This document shows positions 8,925-17,211 of a stretch of 64,000 nucleotides of DNA, in pieces. This stretch comes from an uncultured Pseudomonas sp. Lineage in GTDB: Bacteria; Pseudomonadota; Gammaproteobacteria; Pseudomonadales; Pseudomonadaceae. Position numbers and translations under genes: made by a program. The DNA lies in contig NZ_CAJYDW010000005.1 in the NCBI RefSeq assembly GCF_913774235.1, positions 372,001 through 436,000 on the forward strand, written 5' to 3'. The notes beneath the pieces were generated by a model. It saw only the letters and a list, made by a program, of their open reading frames with translations, did not search any database and was not told the origin of the DNA. The first letter of the stretch is position 1. Every line of letters begins with the position of its first letter.

Positions 8925-10356
8925 GGGCGGTGACCCTCGTGGCGAGCGTGGGCTGGGTGGTCTCCAGATGACATTTGCGCAGCAGGTTCTGCGCCGTCAG
9001 CAGGCGATATTCGCGACTGGCGCGGAAATCCGACAGCGGGGCGAAGTCGTTGGCGAGGGCTTGGGCGGCGCGCTCGACGGTAGCGGTGTTCCAGGGTTGG
9101 CCTAACAGTGCCTGCTCGCAGTGAGCGGCACGCTTCGGAATGGCCGCCATGCCACCGTAGGCGATACGTACCGCCGCGACGCGCCCCTCGTCGAGTTCCA
9201 GGGCGACGGCGGCGCAGACCGCGGAGATGTCGTCGTCCAGGCGCTTGGACACCTTGAAGGCGCGGAAGATAAGGCCCTCGCGCGTCCGGGGCACCCGTAC
9301 CGCCTGGATGAATTCACCCGGCGCCAGGGCGGTCTTGCGGTAGTCGAGGAAGAAGTCGTCCAGCGGCAGTTCGCGCAGGCGCTCGCCCTGGCGCAGCAAC
9401 ACGCTGGCACCGAGTGCCAGCAGCAGCGGTGGGCTGTCGCCAATGGGCGAAGCATTGCCGATGTTGCCGCCCAGGGTGCCCTGGTTGCGGATCTGCAGGG
9501 AGGCGAAGCGCTGCAGTAGGGCGCCGAAGTCGGGGTAGTCGGCCGCCAGGGCGGCGGCGCAGTCGGAAAGCGGCGTGGCGGCGCCGATCTCGATACTGTC
9601 CTCACCGACCGTCACGTAACGCAACTCAGGCAGGTTGCCCAGGTAGATCAGCGTATCCAGGCGGCGATGATTCTGGGTCACTTCCAGGGCCAGGTCGGTG
9701 CCACCGGCCAGCAGGCGCGCCTCGGGATGGGCCAGGTAGAGACTGGCCAGTTCGCTTAGGGTGGTGGGGCTATAACTCTGACGACCGGCGCCTTCGAGAC
9801 GGGGCTCGGGTGCCGGCGCCAGGGCCTTCAGGCGCTCCAGGGTCTGCTGCTCGCGGGCATCGAAGTGGTCGGGCTGACGACTGGCGCAGGCCTGTTCGGC
9901 GGCGGCCAGGATCGGTCGGTAGCCGGTGCAACGGCAGAGATTGCCGGCCAGGGCCTCATGGGTGGCGGCGCTGTCCGGCGCGGCGACGTTCTTCTGCAGG
10001 GCGAACAGCGACATGACGAAGCCCGGTGTGCAGTAGCCGCACTGGGAGCCATGGCAGTCGACCATGGCCTGCTGCACGCTGTGCAGGCGGCCTTGGTGCC
10101 TGAGGTCTTCCACACTGATCAGTTGCTTGCCGTCCAACGCCGCGACGAAGGTCAGGCAACTGTTGACGGTGCGATAGCGCAGCCGGTCGCCATCCGCCTC
10201 GGCCAGTACCACGGTGCAGGCGCCGCAGTCGCCGGAGGCGCAGCCTTCCTTGGTACCGGTCTTGCCGCAGCGCTCGCGCAGGTACTGGAGCACGGTGAGA
10301 TTGGGATCGAGCTGCTCTTCGACGCGCAGCTCCTGGTCCAGCAGAAACCTGATCAA
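8917..10356 (-). CDS. xdhA: xanthine dehydrogenase, FAD and 2Fe-2S subunit
   Basis: 479-aa electron-transfer subunit. The N-terminal plant-type ferredoxin motif (CASGDCGAC near residue 40) and the second cluster (CGYCTPGF...CRCTGYRP, ~105-150) bind two 2Fe-2S centres. The FAD domain follows (LLAGGTDLALEVT; GTLGGNIGNASPIGDSPP near 300) and a CO-dehydrogenase flavoprotein C-terminal domain. The start codon is TTG, chosen because GGAGAG lies 5 bases upstream and the MIRFLLDQ N-terminus matches the family. It is the first gene of the purine operon; its promoter must lie in 10357-10515. No purine-responsive regulator gene adjoins it. Confidence 0.96.
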   Translation of the reverse strand: MIRFLLDQELRVEEQLDPNLTVLQYLRERCGKTGTKEGCASGDCGACTVVLAEADGDRLRYRTVNSCLTFVAALDGKQLISVEDLRHQGRLHSVQQAMVDCHGSQCGYCTPGFVMSLFALQKNVAAPDSAATHEALAGNLCRCTGYRPILAAAEQACASRQPDHFDAREQQTLERLKALAPAPEPRLEGAGRQSYSPTTLSELASLYLAHPEARLLAGGTDLALEVTQNHRRLDTLIYLGNLPELRYVTVGEDSIEIGAATPLSDCAAALAADYPDFGALLQRFASLQIRNQGTLGGNIGNASPIGDSPPLLLALGASVLLRQGERLRELPLDDFFLDYRKTALAPGEFIQAVRVPRTREGLIFRAFKVSKRLDDDISAVCAAVALELDEGRVAAVRIAYGGMAAIPKRAAHCEQALLGQPWNTATVERAAQALANDFAPLSDFRASREYRLLTAQNLLRKCHLETTQPTLATRVTAHV

Positions 10357-10611
10357 GGCCGCTCTCCACTTGAGGTTGGGTTGCTTCGATGGTGGGTAAA
10401 GCTGACCGATAGGTCAACAAATCTCCGGGCGAGTGGACGGCGATTGTCGTTTTTGGGCAAGGCCGTCGGGGAGGGAATATAACGCCTGCGCGACCTTGGG
10501 GCAGACATTGGCGACATGCACGGCCGTAGTGCAAAAAAGCCGCAGTTCGGCGTCGACGAAAGGCATACTTTTGCGATCAAGCCGTTAGTGCGATTGCCGA
10601 TATCCAGAGCT

Positions 10612-13227
10612 ATGGGTATGGCCCCCAATGCGGGCCCTGCCTTTTTCCGTTCCTCTGCGTGGATGTCCGTCGTGTCTGCCAAGTTGAATCATGTCGCCGG
10701 CCAGGCGTCTTCGGGTTTCTTCTCGCTGATCGCCGTGGTCTTCGCGGCCGCGGGCCTGATGCTGGTCGCCCTCTGCGAGCGTATCGACGAGCAGCAGCGG
10801 CAACACAGTGCGAGCGATGCGCAACGTGCCCTGTCCATCCGCCAGGCCACCCTCGGCAACGTGCTGGCCGACTACGCCTTCTGGCTCGAAGGCTACGTGA
10901 GGACCGACAAGCGGGTCGATACCGCCTGGGCCTATGACGAGGACAACATAGGTCCCTCTTTGCACAGCAGCTATGGCCTGGAAGGCGCCTTCATCGTCGG
11001 CCCCACCGGCAGTACCCGCTACGCCGTGGTCGAGGGTGCCCGCAGCGCTCTGGAACTCGAAGACTGGCTGGGTAGGGACGAGGCGCCGCTGCTCGCCCTG
11101 GCGCGCGCCCGTTCACCGCAGAATGGCTATGCCCAAGGCTATTTCCTAGTGAACGGCCAGCCCGCGCTGGTGATGGCCGCCGTCATCCGCCCGGAGGCGT
11201 CCTACCAGGATTTCCAGCGCCTGTCGTACCTGGTGTTCGTCGATGTGCTCACGCCAGCCAAGGCACGGGCGTTGGGCGAGACCTTCGATCTGCAGGAGCT
11301 GCGGATAACGGCCGCCAGCGACGCCATCGTCGCCCCGCCCAGTCTGGTGGTGCGCCTGGAGCTCGGTATCTCGCTGCTGCTGCAGTGGCGCTTCCAGGCC
11401 TTGGGCGCCGAGCTGCGCGCGACCTTCCTGCCGTTGCTGGTGGTGCTCTGTGGTGCCGCCTTGTTGCTGGTCTGGTATCTGCGCCGACGTATAGCCCGGG
11501 CCGCCTGGCACATGCAGGAGGCCGAGCAGGCGTTGCGGCAGAGCGAGCAGCGCTTCCGCTCGGTGTCGGAGGCGGCGTCGGACTGGATCTGGGAGACGGA
11601 CGCCGCGCAGCGCCTGGTGTATCTGTCGGAGCGCTTCATCGACGTGACCGGCCTGCATCCGCAGCTGTGGCTGGGCCGGCCGCTCTACGAATTGCTCGAC
11701 TATGAACCGGCGCGGGCGGCCGAGTTGGCTCAGGCGCCGGCCTTCCTGCAACGGGCGCGGCGGACCCTGCGCTGCGAGATGCGCGACGCCCGGGACAACC
11801 AGCGTTATTGCCAGCTGTCGGCCCAGGCGATCTTCCGCGACGAGCGGCTGGTCGGCTTTCGCGGCACCGTGTGCGACGTCACCGAGGAGATCCAGGCCAA
11901 GGCGCGCATCGAGTATATCAATCAGCACGACACCCTCACCGGACTGGCCAATCGGCGCCACCTGCAGCGTTATCTGGAGCATCGCTTCGCCGAGGGCTTC
12001 ACCGACGGTCCGCCGCTGCACCTGCTGGCCCTCGACCTGGATCGCTTCAAGCCGGTCAACGACTCCCTCGGCCATGCGGCAGGCGACCAGGTGCTCGCCC
12101 AGGTCGCCCGGGTACTGCGCCACAGTATGCGCGACGGCGATCTGGTCGCCCGCATCGGTGGCGACGAATTCGTCATCGCGGTGAATGGCGCGCTGGCGGC
12201 CGAGCAGGTCAGCGGGCTGTGCCAACGGATTCTCGAGGGTATCGGCCGCTCGATGACGATCAACGGGCACGACGTCACCATCGGTGCCAGCATCGGCATC
12301 GCCACGGCGCCGCGGGACGGGACGTCCGCCGAGGATCTGCTGCGCTATGCCGACATCGCCCTGTACGAGGCCAAGGCGGCTGGGCGCAACACCCTGAGAT
12401 TCTACGAGCCGACCATGAACCAGCGCATCCTGGCACGGCGGCAACTGGAGACCGAGTTGCGCCAGGCGCTGCAGCGCCAGGAGTTCGAACTGGAGTTCCA
12501 GCCACGCTTCGATGCCAGCGGCCAGCGACTGCTCGGCGCCGAAGCCCTGGTGCGCTGGAATCACCCCGAGCGTGGTCGGTTGGCACCGGCGCATTTCATT
12601 GCCATGGCGGAGGAGACCGGCCTGATCCTGGCGCTGAGCGACTGGGTGCTGCAGGACGCCTGCAGCCAGGCGCTGGGCTGGGCGCCGCACCTGCTGGTGT
12701 CCATCAACCTTTCGCCGTTGGAGTTCCAGCGCGACGACCTGGTCGCCCGCATCCAGGGGGTGCTGGAGCGCACCGGTATCGCTCCAGCCCGGGTCGAGCT
12801 GGAGCTGACGGAGAACGTCCTGCTGGACGATGCCGCCGGTGCCCTGGAATTGATGACCCAGCTCAAGGCCCTGGGCGTGCGCCTGTCGATGGACGACTTC
12901 GGCACCGGTTATTCCTCGCTCAATTACCTGCGCACCTATCCCTTCGACTGCCTGAAGATCGATCGCAGCTTCGTCGCCCAGATGGAGGAGAGCGCCAGCA
13001 ACGCGGCCATCGTCGAGGCCATCGTCAGCATGGGCCGGGCGCTGTCGCTGACGGTGGTCGCCGAGGGCATCGAGACCGCCGGCCAGTTGGCGCGGATCGC
13101 CGATCTCAAGTGCGACCAGGCCCAGGGGTTTCACCTGCAACGGCCCTTGTCTAAGGCGAGTTTCGCCAGGTTGCGGCAGGAGGCGGCGATGCAGTCCGCG
13201 GGCGAGCTGGTGACCTCGGACCGGTAG
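10612..13227 (+). CDS. CHASE4-PAS-GGDEF-EAL cyclic-di-GMP protein
   Basis: Inner-membrane c-di-GMP enzyme. Counting from the furthest upstream ATG (10516): TM1 ~64-86, periplasmic CHASE4-like sensor ~90-300, TM2 ~303-321, PAS ~345-460, GGDEF ~470-635, EAL ~645-890. The diguanylate cyclase site is intact (GGDEF 548-552) with an RxxD inhibitory site five residues before it. The phosphodiesterase site also looks intact (EAL at 676-678, NLSPLEF, ELTENVL, MDDFGTGYSSL, VVAEGIET). Both activities are therefore possible. Starts at 10516, 10612, 10618 and 10663 are all open, none with a convincing ribosome site; I choose 10612 because the last leaves little N-terminus before TM1. It is divergent from xdhA. 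Confidence 0.9.
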   Translation: MGMAPNAGPAFFRSSAWMSVVSAKLNHVAGQASSGFFSLIAVVFAAAGLMLVALCERIDEQQRQHSASDAQRALSIRQATLGNVLADYAFWLEGYVRTDKRVDTAWAYDEDNIGPSLHSSYGLEGAFIVGPTGSTRYAVVEGARSALELEDWLGRDEAPLLALARARSPQNGYAQGYFLVNGQPALVMAAVIRPEASYQDFQRLSYLVFVDVLTPAKARALGETFDLQELRITAASDAIVAPPSLVVRLELGISLLLQWRFQALGAELRATFLPLLVVLCGAALLLVWYLRRRIARAAWHMQEAEQALRQSEQRFRSVSEAASDWIWETDAAQRLVYLSERFIDVTGLHPQLWLGRPLYELLDYEPARAAELAQAPAFLQRARRTLRCEMRDARDNQRYCQLSAQAIFRDERLVGFRGTVCDVTEEIQAKARIEYINQHDTLTGLANRRHLQRYLEHRFAEGFTDGPPLHLLALDLDRFKPVNDSLGHAAGDQVLAQVARVLRHSMRDGDLVARIGGDEFVIAVNGALAAEQVSGLCQRILEGIGRSMTINGHDVTIGASIGIATAPRDGTSAEDLLRYADIALYEAKAAGRNTLRFYEPTMNQRILARRQLETELRQALQRQEFELEFQPRFDASGQRLLGAEALVRWNHPERGRLAPAHFIAMAEETGLILALSDWVLQDACSQALGWAPHLLVSINLSPLEFQRDDLVARIQGVLERTGIAPARVELELTENVLLDDAAGALELMTQLKALGVRLSMDDFGTGYSSLNYLRTYPFDCLKIDRSFVAQMEESASNAAIVEAIVSMGRALSLTVVAEGIETAGQLARIADLKCDQAQGFHLQRPLSKASFARLRQEAAMQSAGELVTSDR

Positions 13228-13299
13228 CGGCGGCCGTTGGCTGTCGCCAGCTTGTCATGGCCGTCGGCTTGAATGGCCGCTTTCAAGCCGGGAGCTGTC

Positions 13300-13767
13300 A
13301 TGGCGCTGATCGCAGAAAGGGTTGAACTCGCGCGGGCGGGGCAGAACGCCAAGGTCATTCGTCGGTTGCGCTCGGGCTGGGCGGTAATGGGCGACGTGCA
13401 ATTCCTGCCCGGCTACTGCCTGCTGCTCGCCGATCCCGTGGTGCCCAGCCTGAATGTGCTGGGGGAGCAGGCTAGGCAGCAGTTCCTCAGCGACATGACG
13501 CGGCTGGGCGATGCCCTGCTGGCGGTCACCGATGCCTTGCGCATCAACTACGAGATCCTTGGCAATGCGGAGCCGGAGCTTCACGCCCATCTCTTTCCCC
13601 GCTATGCCTGGGAGGTCGACAGCGCCAGGCGGATGCCGGCGTGGTTCTACGACTGGCAGAACGCTCCGGCCTATAGCGCCGAGCTCCACGGTGCCTTGCA
13701 GGCGGCATTGGCGGAGCGGTTGGTGGCCATGGGGGGGTTATGGTCCGAGCCGGTGCCTTCGAGATGA
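13300..13767 (+). CDS. HIT-family protein
   Basis: 155-aa protein of the histidine-triad nucleotide hydrolase superfamily. Its motif ELHAHLFPR (about residue 98) matches the HxHxH-type site with the last two His present and the first replaced by Glu. Upstream strands (WAVMGDVQFLPGYCLLLADP) fit the HIT fold. The start is the ATG after GGGAG (MALIAERVELARAG); a longer frame exists but lacks a ribosome site. Likely substrate: a nucleotide conjugate, unidentified. It stands alone between the GGDEF-EAL gene and a convergent aldehyde dehydrogenase. Confidence 0.8.
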   Translation: MALIAERVELARAGQNAKVIRRLRSGWAVMGDVQFLPGYCLLLADPVVPSLNVLGEQARQQFLSDMTRLGDALLAVTDALRINYEILGNAEPELHAHLFPRYAWEVDSARRMPAWFYDWQNAPAYSAELHGALQAALAERLVAMGGLWSEPVPSR

Positions 13768-13836
13768 TCAATAGGGTCCAGGGCCGGATGAGTGGTGGCT
13801 AACCTCGATATCTTCATCGGCCTGGCCTCGCGCCCC

Positions 13837-13864
13837 GCGGGCTGAGGCTTTGTCTCAGCCCCGC
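13837..13864. terminator. hairpin between convergent genes
   Basis: GGGCTGAG and CTCAGCCC pair around a short loop, overlapping the stop codon of the minus-strand aldehyde dehydrogenase. No good T-run follows, so termination is plausible rather than certain. Confidence 0.45.
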
Positions 13865-15300
13865 CCAACCAGGCGCGTGACCCATCGCGCCAGACGCAAC
13901 TTGGCGGGCGAGTAGGGCGGAAACAGCAGCCGGATCGCCAGCAGGGGGCCCGCCGTCATCACGCTGCGTTCGTGGGAGAAGGCGCGGAAGCCGGCCAGGC
14001 CGTGGGCGCTGCCCAGCCCGGAATGGTTGACGCCACCGAAGGGCAGGTTGACCTGGGTGTACTGCTGCATGCAGAGGTTGATGCCCAGGCTGCCGGAGCT
14101 GGTGCGCGACGCGACGCGCCGGTGGATCTCGCGGTCCTGGCTCCAGAGGTAGAGCGCCAGCGGCTTGGGACCGGCGTCGATCCGCGCGAAGACCTCGTCC
14201 AGGTCGTCGTAGGCTATGACGGGCAGCAGCGGGCCGAAGATTTCCAGCTCGTCCAGGGCGCTGCTCACCTTCGAGCAATCCAGCAGGGTGGGGCCCAGAT
14301 AGCGCTGGGCGACGTCGTGATCGCCGCCGTGGATCAGGGTGGCGCCGGCGGCCTGGGCCTGTTGCAGCACGAGTGCAAGGTTGGCGGCGTGACGTTCGTG
14401 GATGAGGCGGGCGTAGTCCGAACTGCGGGCGGGATCGCTGCCGTAGCGGCGTTGCAGCAGGGCGCGGCAGCGCTCCATGAAGGCGGGCTGGATGGCGCGG
14501 GCGACGAACAGGTGGTCGGGCGCGACGCAGGATTGCCCGGCGTTGAAGAACTTGCCCCAGAGCAGCAGCTCGGCGGCGGCGTCCAGGTCGGCGCTGGCAT
14601 CGACGATGGCGGGCGACTTGCCGCCCAGCTCCAGGGTCACCGAGGCCAGGTGAGTGGCGGCGGCCTGCATCACCAGGCGACCCACGGCCGGCGAGCCGGT
14701 GAAGAAGAAGTGATCGAAGGGCAGCGCCAGCAGTGCCTGGGCCGTCTCCACGCCGCCTTCGCAGAAGGCCACGGTATCGGGGGTGAAAGCCTCGGCGATC
14801 ACCTCCCGCAGCACGGCGTTGACCGCCGGGGTGAATTCCGATGGCTTGAGCACCACGGTGTTGCCCGCGGCCAGGGCGGATACCAGGGGCCCGAGCAGCG
14901 TCGAGACCGGATAGTTCCAAGGCCCGATGATCAGGCAGCGGCCGCGCGGCTGGCAGTGGATCTCGGCCGGGCAGCCCAGCGAGGTCAGGGTCGCGCTGAC
15001 CCGGCGTGGCTTCATCCAGCGGCGCAGATGGCGGCGCGCATGCTGGAGCTCTTCCAGCACCGGCATGATCTCGGACAGCTCCACCTCTACCTGGGGCTTG
15101 CCGAAATCCGTGCGGAAGGCGGCGTAGAGAACCTCGCGCCGGGCGACCAGGGCCTGGTGCAGGCTGTCCAGCAGGGCGCGGCGCTCCTCGGCGGCCGAGC
15201 TGCGCAGGGCCAGCGCCCGGGCGGCCTGGTCGCTGAACAGCCGTTGTGGCGTGGTGACCGCCAAAGTGGGTAGGACAGGATCGAGCAGGGGGGCAGGCAT
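13855..15300 (-). CDS. class 3-type aldehyde dehydrogenase
   Basis: NAD(P)-dependent aldehyde dehydrogenase, 481 aa, of the class 3/fatty-aldehyde and coniferyl-aldehyde type (shorter than the ~500-aa class 1/2 enzymes). Seen: GPWNYP near residue 127, the general base Glu224 in ELGGKSP, nucleophile Cys258 in NAGQSCVAPDH, and a C-terminal NLPFGGVNHSGLG. The long open frame upstream is not coding; the ATG giving MPAPLLDPVLP precedes the ALDH homology. It is the last gene of the FGGY-kinase cluster, 65 bases after the MFS gene. Inferred role: oxidising the aldehyde released by the aldolase step. A broad detoxifying role is the alternative. Confidence 0.88.
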   Translation of the reverse strand: MPAPLLDPVLPTLAVTTPQRLFSDQAARALALRSSAAEERRALLDSLHQALVARREVLYAAFRTDFGKPQVEVELSEIMPVLEELQHARRHLRRWMKPRRVSATLTSLGCPAEIHCQPRGRCLIIGPWNYPVSTLLGPLVSALAAGNTVVLKPSEFTPAVNAVLREVIAEAFTPDTVAFCEGGVETAQALLALPFDHFFFTGSPAVGRLVMQAAATHLASVTLELGGKSPAIVDASADLDAAAELLLWGKFFNAGQSCVAPDHLFVARAIQPAFMERCRALLQRRYGSDPARSSDYARLIHERHAANLALVLQQAQAAGATLIHGGDHDVAQRYLGPTLLDCSKVSSALDELEIFGPLLPVIAYDDLDEVFARIDAGPKPLALYLWSQDREIHRRVASRTSSGSLGINLCMQQYTQVNLPFGGVNHSGLGSAHGLAGFRAFSHERSVMTAGPLLAIRLLFPPYSPAKLRLARWVTRLVGRG

Positions 15301-15365
15301 GGTGAGGTCCGCACTGGAGTCGAGAGGCTGGGTAAGGGTAGTGGAGCCGGGCGCGGGCGTCCTGC

Positions 15366-16553
15366 TCAGCCGGAACGCCGCAGGCGTCCACGGCTGGGCA
15401 GGCGGCTGGTTCTTTCGCTGACGCCGAGCAAGCCGAGCAGGCCCAGGGCGAGCAGGCTCAGCAGGGCGCTGGCGAGGGCGGCGGGTCTTACCTCGGCGCC
15501 GTTCAGCCAGAGCGACGCCAATGCCGGCCCGGCCGCGCAGCCGAGCAGCTGCAGCGACGGCACCAGGGTGGCGGTGCGCCCGCTGGGATCGAGGCTCAGC
15601 GCCAGGCCGATCTGGAAGGGCGTCAGGGTCTGCCAGATAAAGGTGAACAGCAGGCATGAGCCGACGAAGGCTAGGTGTGCGCCAACCGGCAGGCCGTGGA
15701 TCAGGGTGGCGAGGCTGCCCAGCAGCAGGGTCGCCACCACCAGGGTGCCCCGTGCCGGCAGGCGGCTCACCAGCCCGGCGCCGGCCAGGCCGCCGAGCAA
15801 CTGGGCGCCGAGGCTCAGGGCAATCAGCGACTGAGCCTGGCCGGGCGGCAGGCCGAGGGCTTCGCCATAGGGTTCCAGATAGGCCCAGAGCGCGCCGATC
15901 GCGGCCAGTTGGGCACCGACGCAGGCCAGCAGCAGACCGCGGGGTAGCGTCCAGCCCGGGCTGGACGGGTTGCTGGTTTGGCCTGCGACCGGCGCCAGGC
16001 GCCGTGGCAGCACGATCAGCAGCGGCAGGGCGAGGGCTGTCACCGCCGCCAACAGCAGGAAGCCGCCGAGGATGCCGGCGTTGGGCAGTACCCAGAGCGC
16101 CAGGGCAGCCGCCAGCAGTCCCTGGCAGAAGGTCTGCAAGGCCATGAACAGGCCGGAGAGCCATTCGGCCCGGGGTTGGCGGACCATCAGTGCCACCGCC
16201 GCCCAGAGCAGCAGGCCTTCGCCCAGCCCGGCCAAAGCGCGCAGGCCGAGCAGGGGCAGGTCACCGACGGCCTGGGCGCTGAGCAGGTCGGTGCCGGTGG
16301 CCAGCAGTATCGCCGGCAGCAGCAGGTGCGGCAGCTCCAGGCGCTGGCCCAGGACCTCGCCGAGCATCACGCCCAGGCCGAGGGCGACGATCTCGCCCAT
16401 CGCCACCAGGCCCAGGCCGTCCAGGCTGGCCCGGCCGCTGGTGAAGAGTTCACCGAGTAGCAGCGGTTGCAGGCCGAGGATGAGCAGGGCCAGGGAGCCC
16501 AGCAGCAGGGCAGCGGCGACCTGGAGCGGCGGCGAGGGAGGCGTGGCGGTCAT
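15366..16553 (-). CDS. MFS transporter
   Basis: 395-aa inner-membrane protein with about 11-12 hydrophobic segments and the usual central cytoplasmic break (~residues 185-205, RRLAPVAGQTSNPSSPG). It resembles YbfB/arabinose-efflux-type major facilitator proteins in length and layout, but no substrate motif is visible. It sits between the aldolase-like gene (22 bases upstream) and the aldehyde dehydrogenase, so it may import the pathway substrate or export a product. Confidence 0.82.
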   Translation of the reverse strand: MTATPPSPPLQVAAALLLGSLALLILGLQPLLLGELFTSGRASLDGLGLVAMGEIVALGLGVMLGEVLGQRLELPHLLLPAILLATGTDLLSAQAVGDLPLLGLRALAGLGEGLLLWAAVALMVRQPRAEWLSGLFMALQTFCQGLLAAALALWVLPNAGILGGFLLLAAVTALALPLLIVLPRRLAPVAGQTSNPSSPGWTLPRGLLLACVGAQLAAIGALWAYLEPYGEALGLPPGQAQSLIALSLGAQLLGGLAGAGLVSRLPARGTLVVATLLLGSLATLIHGLPVGAHLAFVGSCLLFTFIWQTLTPFQIGLALSLDPSGRTATLVPSLQLLGCAAGPALASLWLNGAEVRPAALASALLSLLALGLLGLLGVSERTSRLPSRGRLRRSG

Positions 16554-16575
16554 GGGACTGGTCTCCAGATCTCGG

Positions 16576-17211
16576 TCAGTAGCCGCGGCTTTCGGCCGGC
16601 AGCTCGCCGCTGGCGAAGGCCAGGGCAGCGTGGCGCTGGTCGCGTTGGAGGCGGCGCGTGGCGATCAGCACCACCCACCAGGGCAGGCGGGTAAGCGTGG
16701 CACCGGTCGCCTGGGCCAGGGTGTAGGCCTTGGCGCATTTCTCGAACAGTTCCGCGTTGAGCGCCGCGCGGCTGGCGGTGGTACCCAGGCACAGCGGCCG
16801 CTCCGCCAGCAGCAGGACGTTGCCGCCGCCGACGAGGGCGTCCGGCAGGCGGCTGGCATCGCCCACCGCCGCGGCCATGCGGCCCAGGTGGCGCGCCTGC
16901 TCGTCGAACAGCACGGGCATGCAGCCTCCGAACGATGCCACGAGCGGCCCGTAGCTGCCCGCGCCCTGGATGATCGCGCCGACGTCCGGGCGCGCGCGGT
17001 AGATGACCGCATGGTCAGCGGCATCCGGCAAGGCCTGGCCAAGCGATGTCTCCACCGGCTCGGCATCCGCCAGGGTACCGAACCAGAGGGTGCCGGTGCC
17101 CGGTACCCGGAGCGACAGCGTGACCGCCGGGAGTTCGCCGCGGCGTACCAGACGCTGCTGCAGGTCGAGCCACTGTTGATGGAGGGCGAGGCGCATGGGC
17201 AGGGGCCTCAT
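16576..17211 (-). CDS. class II aldolase/adducin-fold protein lacking the metal ligands
   Basis: 211 aa. The framework of the class II aldolase fold is recognisable (HAVIYRARPDVGAII near residue 67; a late helix KCAKAYTLAQATGA). The zinc-binding HxH that should follow RPDVGAII reads QGAG, and the later NHG ligand region reads GGGNVLLL, so all three histidines appear lost. It probably does not perform metal-dependent aldol cleavage. It overlaps the aminotransferase gene by 4 bases and shares an operon with a normal class II aldolase, suggesting a non-catalytic partner or an altered chemistry (inference). Confidence 0.75.
   Translation of the reverse strand: MRPLPMRLALHQQWLDLQQRLVRRGELPAVTLSLRVPGTGTLWFGTLADAEPVETSLGQALPDAADHAVIYRARPDVGAIIQGAGSYGPLVASFGGCMPVLFDEQARHLGRMAAAVGDASRLPDALVGGGNVLLLAERPLCLGTTASRAALNAELFEKCAKAYTLAQATGATLTRLPWWVVLIATRRLQRDQRHAALAFASGELPAESRGY

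Noticed and set aside
11146-13140. 664-aa minus-strand frame opposite the GGDEF-EAL gene
   Set aside because: Shadow frame; the plus strand encodes intact GGDEF and EAL motifs.
15300-16164. N-terminal extension of the aldehyde dehydrogenase frame
   Set aside because: The upstream 288 codons overlap the MFS gene and are Arg/Pro/Gly-rich; the ALDH fold starts at 15300.
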